Assembly: GCF_036053395.1 (NCBI RefSeq)
Contig: NZ_CP107942.1
Location: forward strand, 11,336,001 to 11,400,000
Direction: 5' to 3'
DNA from: Actinoplanes sp. NBC_00393
GTDB lineage: Bacteria; Actinomycetota; Actinomycetes; Mycobacteriales; Micromonosporaceae
Length of the DNA: 64,000 bases
Part shown: positions 1 through 9,391 of the stretch, piece by piece
Position numbering within the stretch: the first letter of the stretch is position 1
Layout of the letters: every line of letters begins with the position of its first letter
The notes under the pieces: model-generated
Databases searched by the model: none
Told to the model about the DNA's origin: nothing
What the model saw: the letters and a program-made list of their open reading frames with translations, nothing else
Made by a program: the position numbers and the translations under genes

Positions 1-1383
1 GGTGGTGGCCGTCTGCTCCTCGACCGCCGAGGCGATCGTGGTCTGGTAGTCGTTGACCCGGGCGACGATCTCGGTGACCCGGCTGATCGCCTCGCTCGTG
101 GCGGTCGCGCTGAGCTGGATGTCGTGGACGCGCCGGCTGATGTCCTCGGTCGCCCGGGCGGTCTCCTGGGCCAGTTCCTTGACCTCGCTGGCCACCACGG
201 CGAAGCCCTTGCCGGACTCCCCGGCGCGGGCCGCCTCGATGGTGGCGTTCAGAGCCAGCAGGTTCGTCTGCTCGGCGATCGAGGTGATGAACTTGACGAC
301 GTTGGAGATCTCCGCCGAGGACTGGCCGAGCGCCGTGACGGTCCGGCTGGCCTCGTCGGCGACCCGCACTGCTTCGGCGCCGGCCTGGCTCGCGTCCGAC
401 GTGCTGGCGGCGATCTCCCGGATCGAAGCGCCCATCTCGTCCGCCCCGGCGGCGACGGTGATCAGGGCAGTGCTCATCGCCGCCGTGGAGCCGGCCACGC
501 TGCCGACCTCGCGTGAAGTCTGCTCGGCCGAGCCGGCGATGTGGCGGGTACCGGTGGACAGTTCCTCACTGGCCGCGGCGAGCGAGTTGGCCTGGTCGCC
601 GATCTGCGCGATGATGCCCGCCAGCTTCGCGACGAACCGGTTGAACGTCGCGCCAAGGGTGCCGAACTCGTCGCGCCGCGACTCGTCGACCCGCTGTGTC
701 AGGTCGCCCTCGCCGTCGGCGATCTCGGCCAGCCGCCCGGTCAGCGCGGCCAGCGGGCGCAGGATGCTGCGGGCCAGCAGCCAGGCCAGGAGCACCACCA
801 GCAGGGCGGCCAGGCCGACACCGGTGATGACGGCGGTCCGCGAGGTGTCGGCGGTCTCCTCGGTCGAGGCGGCCCGTACCGTGAGCAGGCTGGACTCCTC
901 CTCGGCCATCTCGGTCAGCACGGCACGGATCTGGTCCATGACCGCCTTGCCCTTGTCGGTCAGCACCACGTCACGCGCGGCGGCGAACCCGTCGGCACGG
1001 CGCAGTTCGATCGTTTCATCGAGTTCGTCGAACTTGGCCTGCACCAGCGGTCGCAACTCGGCGATGCGCTGCTGCTGCGCGGGGTTGTCGGCGGTAAGCG
1101 ACGCGACGTCGTCGATCATTCCGGTCACCGCCTCGGACGCGGCGGTGTACGGCGCGAGGTACTCGTCCTTGCCGGTGATCAGATAGCCGCGCTGACCGGT
1201 CTCCGCGTCCTTGAGTGCCCCGGTGATCTGCTCCAGGCCCTCGAGCACCTCATAGGTGTGGACGACCTGACCGCTGTTGGTCTCCAGGGTGTCGGTGTTG
1301 CGGTACGCCAGCGCCCCCACGACGCAGAGCACCACCAGGGGTGCGGCGAACGCGGCAACCAGTCGCGTGGTGACGCGGTGCAG
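1..1383 (-). CDS. Methyl-accepting chemotaxis protein with CHASE3 sensor domain (C-terminus outside window)
   Basis: Membrane chemoreceptor that would signal through CheA/CheW. About 461 residues are visible: a first membrane segment near residues 8-24, a CHASE3-type sensor region containing [11 protein letters not shown], a second membrane segment near 183-205, a HAMP linker ([16 protein letters not shown]), then the coiled-coil signalling domain, which leaves the window after AVEEQTATT. The start is unresolved: no ATG is in frame. The frame is open upstream into the end of the neighbouring gene, and the CTG at 1383 is only the most convenient candidate that keeps the first membrane segment. 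The asparagine-synthetase-like gene ends 16 bp upstream, so the two are probably cotranscribed and perhaps translationally coupled. The family call is firm; the start is not. Confidence 0.9.
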   Translation of the reverse strand, partial: MHRVTTRLVAAFAAPLVVLCVVGALAYRNTDTLETNSGQVVHTYEVLEGLEQITGALKDAETGQRGYLITGKDEYLAPYTAASEAVTGMIDDVASLTADNPAQQQRIAELRPLVQAKFDELDETIELRRADGFAAARDVVLTDKGKAVMDQIRAVLTEMAEEESSLLTVRAASTEETADTSRTAVITGVGLAALLVVLLAWLLARSILRPLAALTGRLAEIADGEGDLTQRVDESRRDEFGTLGATFNRFVAKLAGIIAQIGDQANSLAAASEELSTGTRHIAGSAEQTSREVGSVAGSTAAMSTALITVAAGADEMGASIREIAASTSDASQAGAEAVRVADEASRTVTALGQSSAEISNVVKFITSIAEQTNLLALNATIEAARAGESGKGFAVVASEVKELAQETARATEDISRRVHDIQLSATATSEAISRVTEIVARVNDYQTTIASAVEEQTATT

Positions 1384-1399
1384 GAGCGCATTTACGACT

Positions 1400-3073
1400 T
1401 CACGGCGTTGCGGAGAGGAGCGGTACGTCCGGTGTGACTCGTGCGGCGTACGCCGAGCGCCACATCGCGAGCATGGTGACCGCCTGCAGCATGGCCAGCA
1501 GACCGGACTGCGACCGCAGTCGCTCGTCGGCCGGGTTCGCCAGCGCGGCGCGCATCTTCGGGCCGATCATGCGGCGTACCGCGTCATCGTTGCCGATCGT
1601 GTCAGCCATCCAGCTCACGGCCTGCGGGCTGGCCTGCCGCCGGTAGCCGAAGGGCTGCCTGGGCCGCGGGTCGTTGGTCGAGGGCAGCTGTCCTACCTCC
1701 GGGCCCACCGCCACGTCGAGCAACTCACGGTAGTAGGCGCCGCCCATCTTGCGGTGTGCCGGCACCCGCAGCGCCGCCATCAGGACCCGCGGGTCGGCGA
1801 AGGGCAGATGCACGTCGCACTCCGGGGCGAAGAGCAGCATCGGCGAGATCGCCACGCCGCGCATCGTGCGGCTCAGCAGGACACTCAGGGTCGCCGCCGC
1901 CGGGTGCCCGTCGAGGTGTCCGGTGACCTCGTCGAACGACTCGCGGCTCAGTTGTTCCAGCCGGGCCGCGGCCTCGGGGGCGAACATGCCGGGCAGGCTC
2001 ACCCGGCCCCGGGACAACGAATCCCAGAGCCGGCTGCGCAGCACGGCGGGTGTGCGGCTGTCCAGGATCTCCGGCGTCACGAACAGGCTCTTCAGGAGAA
2101 CGTCACCGGCCAGCCCGTCGACGAGTGGCCCGCGTACCCGGTGCAGGCGGTGGGCCAGCGGCATCAGCCAGGTGTGCATCGACGCCTGGTACTGCACCCG
2201 CCGGCCGGCCTGCCGGACGTCCTGCAGCCACGCCTGTTCTCCGGGCACGACCGTCCGGTGCCGCATGCGCAGGGCCCGCGCGACCGGTCCGGCCAGTTCG
2301 AGGTCGTGATCGCGGCCGTCGTCCGGGCTGGTGGTCCAGGCCCGGGTCCGCTGGCCGGACCGGGCGAGCAGCCCGGCCAGAAGCCGGGAGTCCCAGCCGC
2401 CGCTGAGCGTGCTGTGCACCGAGCCGAGCCACGGCGCCGCGGGCATCCGGTCCGTCAGCAGCGCCGCCATGTCGGACGGGCTGAACCGCTCCGGCGCCTG
2501 CGCCTCGAGATAGCACGGCTCGAACGACCGCCGCTCGAGCCCGCCGGTCGTCGCCTCCCAGGCCGTGGCGGCCCGCATGCGCCGGACCTCGGCGAACGGG
2601 GTCGCCTCCCCGAGGGGATAGCCGAGGCAGATGATGCTCGCCCAGGCCTGCTCGTCGGGATGCAGCAGCGCGTCGTCCAGCTGCAGCAGTGGCTCGATGC
2701 GGACCGAGAAGTAGACGGCCGCGCCCAGCCGTCGCACGTAGATCTCCTGCATCCCGAGGGCGCACGTGTGCAGCGTCGCCGACTCGGGGGACAGGATCAC
2801 CCCGGCCGCGAGCCGGTCCTGGGCGGCGTCCCGCCACGAGGACGGAGCCGGTCCGGAAGCGTTGGCGGCCCAGAAGTATCCCTTCTCGTCGCCGCGGTGC
2901 CACTGCTCCAGCTCTCCTGACGCCCACAGCCGGAGACGGTCGGTGTGCACGAGTTCCCGCAGCCCGCCCGGGGAATCCCGGAGCAGCCGGGACGATGCGG
3001 CCGGATCCGCTGGTCCGAGGACGCCGCAGACGTACGGCCGGGAACGGAACGCGGGCTCACCAGCAGAGGTCAC
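1400..3073 (-). CDS. Asparagine-synthetase-like ATP-dependent amidotransferase homologue, no glutaminase domain
   Basis: A 557-residue protein with the PP-loop motif SGGWDSR at residues 224-230. This motif binds ATP in the asparagine synthetase B family and in related cyclases such as lasso-peptide cyclases and beta-lactam synthetase. These enzymes adenylate a carboxylate so that an amine can attack it. The N-terminus has no Cys2 nucleophile, so glutamine hydrolysis is unlikely and the N-terminal half may be only a relict of that domain. No precursor peptide, leader peptidase or RiPP-recognition gene lies nearby, so a lasso function is not supported. It precedes the CHASE3 chemoreceptor on the same strand with a 16 bp gap. 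The substrate is unknown. Confidence 0.8.
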   Translation of the reverse strand: MTSAGEPAFRSRPYVCGVLGPADPAASSRLLRDSPGGLRELVHTDRLRLWASGELEQWHRGDEKGYFWAANASGPAPSSWRDAAQDRLAAGVILSPESATLHTCALGMQEIYVRRLGAAVYFSVRIEPLLQLDDALLHPDEQAWASIICLGYPLGEATPFAEVRRMRAATAWEATTGGLERRSFEPCYLEAQAPERFSPSDMAALLTDRMPAAPWLGSVHSTLSGGWDSRLLAGLLARSGQRTRAWTTSPDDGRDHDLELAGPVARALRMRHRTVVPGEQAWLQDVRQAGRRVQYQASMHTWLMPLAHRLHRVRGPLVDGLAGDVLLKSLFVTPEILDSRTPAVLRSRLWDSLSRGRVSLPGMFAPEAAARLEQLSRESFDEVTGHLDGHPAAATLSVLLSRTMRGVAISPMLLFAPECDVHLPFADPRVLMAALRVPAHRKMGGAYYRELLDVAVGPEVGQLPSTNDPRPRQPFGYRRQASPQAVSWMADTIGNDDAVRRMIGPKMRAALANPADERLRSQSGLLAMLQAVTMLAMWRSAYAARVTPDVPLLSATP

Positions 3074-3253
3074 CGCGCGACTATATGGCCTTATGTCCGA
3101 TTATGCGAGTACGGGAAGCGCTGCGGGCCTGTACTGGTCGGGTGCATTTCGGTGTGGTGATCTCCAAACTCGTCAGCCGGGCGCCGCGGCTCACGAAATA
3201 CCCTTCGACGCGGCCTGAATTCGTCGGAGGCTGCCATTTCGGGGGGTTGTCTG

Positions 3254-4888
3254 ATGGAGTCGATGTCGCGGGGGGCGCCCGGAGACCGGCGCGGTGTGAT
3301 CGGGTGGCTGAACGACCTGCGGGTCAGTACCAAGATCCTGATGGCCGTGCTGGTGGTCGCCCTGATCGGCACCGGTGTGTCGTCGTTCGCGGTGGTCGAG
3401 ATGGCGAAGATCAACCACAGCACCGACGTCGTCTACAACGGCAGCCTGCAGTTGGAGACGATCGCCAAGATGCGCAACGCCTTCAACCGGGCCCGGATCA
3501 ATTCGCTCAACCACTTCCTGTCCGACGACGCTGACGTGAAGGCGGCGGCGGAGAAGTCCCTCACCGCCGACCTCAAGGAGATCGAGGAGGCCGAGACCGC
3601 GTACAAGGCCTTCGAGCTCGGGCCGATCCGGGTGGCTGCTCTGGCCGACTTCGACGAGGCCTGGGGGCAGTACGTCGCGGTGCTCGACGACAAGCTGCTG
3701 CCGCTGAGCCGGGACGGCGAGGACGCCCGGATCGCGACCGTGCGCGAGACCGAGATCGACCCGCTGGTGGCCCGGGCCCGGGAGGCCATGGACGCGCTCT
3801 CCCAGCAGACCATCGTGAAGGCGCACGAGCAGCAGACGGCGGCGGAGAGCGCCTACTCCACCGCTCGCAACCTGGTCATCTCGCTGATCATCGCCGGTCT
3901 GGCGATCGGCGCGCTCGCCGCGACCGGCATCGCCCGGCTGATCACCAAGCCGCTGGCGCACTGCGTGAAGGTTCTGATCTCGATCCGCGACGGGGACCTG
4001 ACCGCCCGTACCGGGCTGAAGACCAAGGACGAGGTCGGCGTGCTGGCACAGGCCCTGGACACCTCCACCGAGGCGGTCGCCGGCATGGTGCGCCAGGTCG
4101 CCGAGAACGCCCACCACGTCGCCGCGGCCTCCGAGGAGCTGTCGTCGGTGTCGGTGCAGATGTCCTCGGCTGCCGAGGAGACCTCCGCGCAGGCCGGCAC
4201 CGTGTCCAGCGCCGCCGGGATGGTGTCGCAGAGCGTGCAGACCGTCGCCGCGGGCGCCGACGAGATGGGCGTGGCGATCCGGGAGATCGCGACCAGCGCC
4301 ACCCAGGCCGCCTCGGTCTCGGCGCAGGCCGCGCAGAACGCGCAGCGGACCAACGAGATCGTCGCGAAGCTCGGCCAGTCGTCCCACGAGATCACCAGCG
4401 TGGTCCAGACGATCACCACGATCGCGGAGCAGACGAACCTGCTCGCGCTCAACGCCACCATCGAGGCGGCCCGCGCCGGCGAGATGGGCAAGGGCTTCGC
4501 CGTGGTCGCGTCCGAGGTGAAGGACCTCGCGCAGGAGACCGCCCGGGCCACCGACGACATCACCCGCCGGATCGGCGCCATCCAGCAGGACACCGAGAGC
4601 GCGGTCCTGGCGATCGGTGAGATCACCGAGGTGACCGCGCGGATCAACGACTACGCCGCCACCATCGCCGCCGCGGTGGAGGAGGAGCAGACGGCCACCA
4701 CCAACGAGATGAGCCGCAGCGTCGGCGAGGCCTCCGCCAGCGCCGCCGACATCGCCGGCAACATCGCGGGTGTGGCCGAGGCCGCCGACGCCGCCGCGAC
4801 CGGCGCGACCGAGACCCAGACGACCGCCCAGGAACTGGCCCGGATGGCGGAGGAGCTGCACCAGACGATCTCCGTCTACCGGGTGTGA
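3254..4888 (+). CDS. Methyl-accepting chemotaxis protein, four-helix-bundle sensor type
   Basis: A complete 544-residue chemoreceptor. It has a short cytoplasmic N-terminus, a first membrane segment near residues 28-48, and an extracellular helical region of about 150 residues that fits the 4HB_MCP sensor class. A second membrane segment lies near 205-226, followed by a HAMP domain (to about 280) and the signalling coiled coil. The conserved hairpin tip [25 protein letters not shown] core lies near 391-411, and [12 protein letters not shown] follows. It signals ligand state to CheA/CheW; the ligand is unknown. Its signalling half closely matches the receptor at the window start while the sensor halves differ. 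It is divergent from the asparagine-synthetase-like gene and ends in a strong hairpin. Confidence 0.93.
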   Translation: MESMSRGAPGDRRGVIGWLNDLRVSTKILMAVLVVALIGTGVSSFAVVEMAKINHSTDVVYNGSLQLETIAKMRNAFNRARINSLNHFLSDDADVKAAAEKSLTADLKEIEEAETAYKAFELGPIRVAALADFDEAWGQYVAVLDDKLLPLSRDGEDARIATVRETEIDPLVARAREAMDALSQQTIVKAHEQQTAAESAYSTARNLVISLIIAGLAIGALAATGIARLITKPLAHCVKVLISIRDGDLTARTGLKTKDEVGVLAQALDTSTEAVAGMVRQVAENAHHVAAASEELSSVSVQMSSAAEETSAQAGTVSSAAGMVSQSVQTVAAGADEMGVAIREIATSATQAASVSAQAAQNAQRTNEIVAKLGQSSHEITSVVQTITTIAEQTNLLALNATIEAARAGEMGKGFAVVASEVKDLAQETARATDDITRRIGAIQQDTESAVLAIGEITEVTARINDYAATIAAAVEEEQTATTNEMSRSVGEASASAADIAGNIAGVAEAADAAATGATETQTTAQELARMAEELHQTISVYRV

Positions 4889-4892
4889 ACGA

Positions 4893-4924
4893 AAACGGCC
4901 GGGAGCAGTCGCTCCCGGCCGTTT
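4893..4924. terminator. Bidirectional hairpin terminator between convergent genes
   Basis: A perfect inverted repeat with 14 bp arms (4893-4906 and 4911-4924) and a 4-base loop lies five bases after the chemoreceptor stop and 13 bases before the end of the convergent glucanase gene. The arms begin with AAAC and end with GTTT, so short A/T runs flank the GC-rich stem on both strands, which suits termination in both directions. Confidence 0.85.
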
Positions 4925-4937
4925 CGCGGTTCTGTAC

Positions 4938-7900
4938 TTACAGCGGCAGCCACAGCGAGAGCACGTTGGGCGGCTCCCAGCCGGTGATCGACGTGTGCGC
5001 CTGGCGGCACTGGTAGCGCGCCCCGTTGTAGGTCACGACCGTGCCGACGGTGTACGCCGTGTTGACAGCCCATGCCGTGCCGGCCGGCGGGGTGGTGGTG
5101 GGCGGGGCGGTCGTGGTGCCGCACGCGCCGTACACCTTGAACTCGAAGAGCGAGTAGCCGTACGCCGTGCCGCGTGCGGTGCCGTTCATCCGGACGTAGC
5201 GGGCGTTGCCCGACAGCGTCAGGGTGTCGGTCCCGCCGTCGCCGGCGGTCACGGTGGCGGCGGTGGTCCAGGTGGTGCCGTTCGTCGAGGTCTGGATGGT
5301 GTACGCCCGACCGAACGCGGCCTCCCAGGTCAACTCCGCCCGGGTCAGCGCCTGGGTGGAGCCGAGGTCGACCTGCAGCCACTGCGGGTCGGCGAAGGCG
5401 CTCGACCAGCGGGTGGCCGCGTTGCCGTCGACCGCATTGCTCGCCGGGTAGTCGACGCCCTCGTTGGAGGACGCGGTGGCCGGCCGGCCCTGGGAGAGCA
5501 GCGGACCGGTGGTGCACCCCGGCGTCGACGGGGAGGGTGACGGCGACGACGGCGACGGCGAGGGCGAAGGCGGCGGGCTGACCACTCCGCCGCCGTTGGC
5601 GTTGCCGCCGCTCCAGGTGAGACCGCCGGTGGTGGCGGTCTTGCCCGGCGCGACGCTGAGGTTCCGGCCGTCGGAGAAGGTCACGCTCAGGGTGCTGTTG
5701 GTGATGTTCGAGGCGACGTACGTCCTGACGCCGTTCTTGGTGAACACCTTGGCGAGCGGGTGGTTCGCCGTGACCGTCTTGTCGATCGTGCCCAGCGCCG
5801 CGAGGTTGCGGATCCAGTGGAACGTGTGCGCCTTGCTCTCGCCCTCCTCGGACGTGTAGTTGCCGCCGCTGGCCCGGAACTTCGACAGCGCTGAGTCACC
5901 GTCGCCGAGGGCGAGGAACTGCCAGTGCATGTCGCGCCACTGCTGCGGTTCACCGCCGTTGTTGCGGACCAGTTCGGCATACGTGTTGCGCACCGACGCC
6001 GGGTAGTCGCCCAGGTAGAGCTGGCCGCCGGTCATCGGCAGCATGTTGATGCCGACGACCAGGGCGTGCTCGCCGCTGAACCAAGTGGCGTACGCGCCGC
6101 CCGAACCCCACACGATGGCCGCGTAGTTGTGTCCCCACTGCGACGGGAAGTTCTCGCCGGTGACGTCGAACCAGTACTCGTTGATCGCCGCGGCCTGGGT
6201 GGTGTGCAGCCAGATGCCGGCGTCGCGCACAGTGGTGTTGCCGGTGGCCTGGCCCCACTGGATGAGGGCGTTGGAGAAGTTCTGGCCCTCCGACGACGAC
6301 TCCTGGTTGTTGCCCGCGCCGAACGCGCCGTGCCCGGACGCCCAGTCGTGGCCGGCGTAGATGTCGAAGTCACGCAGGTACGGGAACCGGGTGTCGTTGC
6401 GGTCGTAGTTGTTGGCGTCGCGGATCAGCAGGTCGACCATGCCGCCGTACTGGCTGCTCGACGCCCAGGACGGGTCGAACTTGGCGAGCGTCGCGGCCGC
6501 TGCCACGTAGTAGCCGTAGTGGAAGTGGTGGTCGTTGAGGTCCTCGTCGGAGGCGTACGACGCGGGGTAGCCGATGAGCGTGCCCCAGTTCTTGTCGTAG
6601 TAGAAGACCCGTGAGGTCTTGCCGGCCGAGGCGGTGAACCAGTCGGTGATCCGGGTCTTGATGACGCTGAGCGCCTTGTCCCGCACCGCCGTCAGATTCA
6701 GCTGGTCGGCGATCTCCGCGATCCGGGCGGCCCGGCCGAGGCCCTTGCCGGTCCAGTACGTGTCGTCACCGCGGAAGTCGGCCGGGTTGTTCAGCTCGGC
6801 GTTGAGGTAGTTGGTGATCGTCGTCAGGTCGGCGCCGCTGTTGTCGGCGACCGCGGGGATCTCCGGCAGCACCCCGGTGTACTTCATCGAGGTCTGGAAC
6901 TGCGTCCCGGTGACGATCTTCATCCGGCCGCGCGGGGAGACGTAGGTCTGCGCCGCCGGGGTCGATCCGGTGAGGTAGCGCCACTGGTGCGGGTAGAGCG
7001 CGATGACCGTACCCGTGCCGTTACCTTCCCGGGCTGTGGTGGTGAAGCCGTAGGTCGTGCTGACCGTGCCCGTCGCCTGGTTGTAGGAGTACGAGACCCG
7101 GGTGCCGGTGACGTGGTTGTGCGCGTACTGGTTCCAGGCGTCGGCGATGGCGACCTTGTCCGCGGTGCTGTTGGCCGTGGTGGTCGGCAGGACGGCGACG
7201 GTGAAGTAGCCCTTGCCGGCGAGGGTGGAACGGTAGGTGTTGCCGCTCGCGCTCCAGGTCGCCCCGGCCGGCGCCCACGCCACGTAGTCCTGCCCGGCGA
7301 TCGAGAAGCCGAGCCGGTTGCCGCTGTTGGACCAGGTGGTCGGCGGACCGGTCACGGAGAGCAGCGCGTCGCCGCCGGTGGCCTGGAAGTAGGTGAGCGG
7401 CAGGCCGTGGCCGATGGTGGCCTTCAGCGTGCGGGCGCCGTCGCTCCAGGAAGGAGTGACCGTCCAGTCCGTCCAGTTGTCCACGAAAGCCTTCGGAGCG
7501 TTCAGCCCCGCGACCCCGGCGACCACCTTCTGCGCGTACGGGTAGTGGTACTCACCCAAGCCGGTGGGGCTGCCGCTGATCGCCGGCGTCTGCTCGTACG
7601 AGAACCCGAGGCCGCTCGCGACCGGCTTGTACGCCGCCGGGTGCCCGTAGAGCGGCTGCGAGAAGTTGCACTCGTCGCCCTTCTTGAACAGCAGCGACGA
7701 CCACCAGTCGTTGGTCGGCACGGCGCCCTTGGGCGCGTTCGCGGTGACGTTCTCGCGCGGGTTGGTCGACACCGATCCGCAGCCCGTCGGCAGCTTGGCG
7801 CCGGCCGGGAGGGTCTCGGTGTAGCTGCCGGCGCCGATCGTGGCAGCGCTGGCGCTACCGGAGAACGCGACGGCCAGAATGCCCGAGCTGACCGCGACCA

Positions 7901-7955
7901 CGGTGGTGGCGGCCAGACCGACCCATCGGGCGCGCCTGCGGCGGTTGGGATGCAT
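4938..7955 (-). CDS. Secreted GH81 endo-beta-1,3-glucanase with F5/8-type and CBM5-type binding modules
   Basis: A 1005-residue secreted glucanase expected to cleave beta-1,3-glucan such as laminarin or fungal wall glucan. The start at 7955 has GGAGG nine bases upstream and gives a twin-arginine-rich signal peptide ending in GSASAA. The GH81 catalytic region spans about residues 40-780 and contains DHHFHYGYY (near 473) and the acidic stretch NNQESSSEGQNF (near 546), typical of the family active site. A Pro/Ser linker (about 790-808) leads to a discoidin/F5-8 or CBM32-like module (about 818-940). A Thr/Pro linker then leads to a C-terminal chitin/cellulose-binding CBM5/12-like module (WAVNTAYTVGTVVTYNG, with a terminal Trp pair). 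A LacI-type palindrome sits over the promoter. Confidence 0.93.
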   Translation of the reverse strand: MHPNRRRRARWVGLAATTVVAVSSGILAVAFSGSASAATIGAGSYTETLPAGAKLPTGCGSVSTNPRENVTANAPKGAVPTNDWWSSLLFKKGDECNFSQPLYGHPAAYKPVASGLGFSYEQTPAISGSPTGLGEYHYPYAQKVVAGVAGLNAPKAFVDNWTDWTVTPSWSDGARTLKATIGHGLPLTYFQATGGDALLSVTGPPTTWSNSGNRLGFSIAGQDYVAWAPAGATWSASGNTYRSTLAGKGYFTVAVLPTTTANSTADKVAIADAWNQYAHNHVTGTRVSYSYNQATGTVSTTYGFTTTAREGNGTGTVIALYPHQWRYLTGSTPAAQTYVSPRGRMKIVTGTQFQTSMKYTGVLPEIPAVADNSGADLTTITNYLNAELNNPADFRGDDTYWTGKGLGRAARIAEIADQLNLTAVRDKALSVIKTRITDWFTASAGKTSRVFYYDKNWGTLIGYPASYASDEDLNDHHFHYGYYVAAAATLAKFDPSWASSSQYGGMVDLLIRDANNYDRNDTRFPYLRDFDIYAGHDWASGHGAFGAGNNQESSSEGQNFSNALIQWGQATGNTTVRDAGIWLHTTQAAAINEYWFDVTGENFPSQWGHNYAAIVWGSGGAYATWFSGEHALVVGINMLPMTGGQLYLGDYPASVRNTYAELVRNNGGEPQQWRDMHWQFLALGDGDSALSKFRASGGNYTSEEGESKAHTFHWIRNLAALGTIDKTVTANHPLAKVFTKNGVRTYVASNITNSTLSVTFSDGRNLSVAPGKTATTGGLTWSGGNANGGGVVSPPPSPSPSPSSPSPSPSTPGCTTGPLLSQGRPATASSNEGVDYPASNAVDGNAATRWSSAFADPQWLQVDLGSTQALTRAELTWEAAFGRAYTIQTSTNGTTWTTAATVTAGDGGTDTLTLSGNARYVRMNGTARGTAYGYSLFEFKVYGACGTTTAPPTTTPPAGTAWAVNTAYTVGTVVTYNGARYQCRQAHTSITGWEPPNVLSLWLPL

Positions 7956-7989
7956 GGACAAGAGCCTCCGGGGGATTCGGGGGATGCGT

Positions 7990-8039
7990 GAGAGCGCTCT
8001 CTCGATCGAGAGGCTAACTGTCACCTGCATGGCGGTCAA
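7990..8039 (-). promoter_or_regulatory. Promoter and CebR-like LacI-family operator of the GH81 gene
   Basis: On the minus strand TTGACC (8039-8034) is followed after 17 bases by TAGCCT (8016-8011), a good housekeeping-type promoter. Immediately downstream lie two overlapping perfect palindromes: CTCTCGATCGAGAG (7999-8012) and GAGAGCGCTCTC (7990-8001). The second shares the GAGCGCTC core of the known CebR box TGGGAGCGCTCCCA, which LacI-family repressors of cellulose and glucan genes bind in streptomycetes. Position over and just after the -10 fits repression. The cognate regulator is not identified in this window. Confidence 0.75.
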
Positions 8040-8125
8040 TGTTTCCAAAGCATTAAAGGGCCAGGAACCAGCCGTGGTGAGCGGCCGCCGTTGACGTGCC
8101 GCGGCGCGATGCCGAGACTGCTGCC

Positions 8126-9391
8126 ATGGCGACGATCCGTGCGGCGGGGATCCGCAGCTTCGCGCAGGTCGTCCACGGGCTCGGGGCGGACCCGTCCCCG
8201 TTCGTGCACGCCGCCGGCCTGGACGTCGCGGTCCTCGACCACGACGACGTCCCGATCGCCGACTGGCGGCTCGCCACCCTGCTCGAGCGGGCCGCCCGCG
8301 ACCTGGACTGCGCGGATCTGGGGCTGCGGATGGCCGCCCGGCACGACCTGGACACCCTCGGCCCGCTCGCCGGCATGCTGGCCAACTCCGCGACCGGCGC
8401 CGACGCGCTCGCCGCCGCCGAACGCTATCTGGCCGTGCACGCCGACGCCCTGCACGTCGACCTCACCGGCGACCCGCTCGGCGAACCCGGTGTGGTCGCG
8501 CTGCGCTACCGCGGGAACCACACCGGCAAGCCGCCGGTGCAGGCCCTGGACGCCGGCATCGGGTTCCTGCACCGCGCGTTGTGCCTGCTGCTGGGCGACG
8601 ACTACGGGCTGCTCGGCGTGCACCTGGCGTACCGGCCGGCTGCGAACCCCGGCTGTTACCACCGGCACTTCGGGGCGCCGGTCACCTTCGGCACGCCCGA
8701 GTCGCTGCTGCGCGTACCGGCCGGCCTGCTCGCCCGTCCGGTGGCGGGGGCACAGGAGACGCAGCGGGTGAAGGCCGAGGCTGTGCTGCGTACGCTGCTC
8801 CCCGAACCGGACCACGTGGTCGGCCGGATCCGGGCCGCCGTGGACGAGTCGCTGCCCGGCCCGGTCCCGATGGACGCCGTGGCGCATCGCCTGGTGATGC
8901 ATCCGCGCACGCTGCAGCGGCGCCTCGCCGAGCACGGCACGACGTACGCCCACATCGTCGACAACGTGCGCCGCGACCGCGCGCGGCGCTACCTGACCGA
9001 GACCCGCCTGCCGTTCCACGACGTCTCCGCCCGGATCGGGTTCGCCGAACAGGCCACCTTCAGCCGCGCCTGCCACCGCTGGTGGGGTGTCCCGCCGCGC
9101 TGCGTACGGCGCCCGGCGCCGGATTGTCGGGCTGAGTCAAGTTTCCGGGAGATGACACGGGCACGATCACGCCATGACGGAGTCGCACATCGACGTGCTC
9201 ATCATCGGCGCCGGGATCTCCGGCATCGACGTCGCCTACCGGATCGCCGAGCGCTGCCCGGAACTGAGCTACACGATCGCCGAGGCCCGCGACCGGCTCG
9301 GCGGCACGTGGGACCTGTTCCGCTATCCGGGCGTGCGGTCCGACTCGGACATCTACACGCTGGCGTTCCCGTTCCGGCCGTGGACCGGTGA
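8126..9391 (+). CDS. AraC-family transcriptional regulator (VirS/OruR type), 3' end suspect
   Basis: A DNA-binding regulator with an N-terminal arabinose-binding-like domain of the OruR/ArgR/VirS type (about residues 10-200). A C-terminal AraC helix-turn-helix region contains VAHRLVMHPRTLQRRLAEHG and the second helix region ARIGFAEQATFSRACHRWWG. The normal C-terminus should come a few residues after GVPPRCVRR. Instead this frame stays open to 9391, running 218 bp into the monooxygenase gene. The +1 frame stops at 9133-9135, just before that gene. A one-base indel near 9085-9110, in the cell or in the assembly, would explain this. An in-frame GTG at 8096 is an alternative start. It likely controls the oxygenase/dehydrogenase pair downstream. 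Confidence 0.8.
   Translation: MATIRAAGIRSFAQVVHGLGADPSPFVHAAGLDVAVLDHDDVPIADWRLATLLERAARDLDCADLGLRMAARHDLDTLGPLAGMLANSATGADALAAAERYLAVHADALHVDLTGDPLGEPGVVALRYRGNHTGKPPVQALDAGIGFLHRALCLLLGDDYGLLGVHLAYRPAANPGCYHRHFGAPVTFGTPESLLRVPAGLLARPVAGAQETQRVKAEAVLRTLLPEPDHVVGRIRAAVDESLPGPVPMDAVAHRLVMHPRTLQRRLAEHGTTYAHIVDNVRRDRARRYLTETRLPFHDVSARIGFAEQATFSRACHRWWGVPPRCVRRPAPDCRAESSFREMTRARSRHDGVAHRRAHHRRRDLRHRRRLPDRRALPGTELHDRRGPRPARRHVGPVPLSGRAVRLGHLHAGVPVPAVDR

Noticed and set aside
1400..3253. A lasso-peptide or other RiPP cluster built on the asparagine-synthetase-like gene
   Set aside because: No precursor peptide, leader protease, recognition element or exporter gene is adjacent on either strand.
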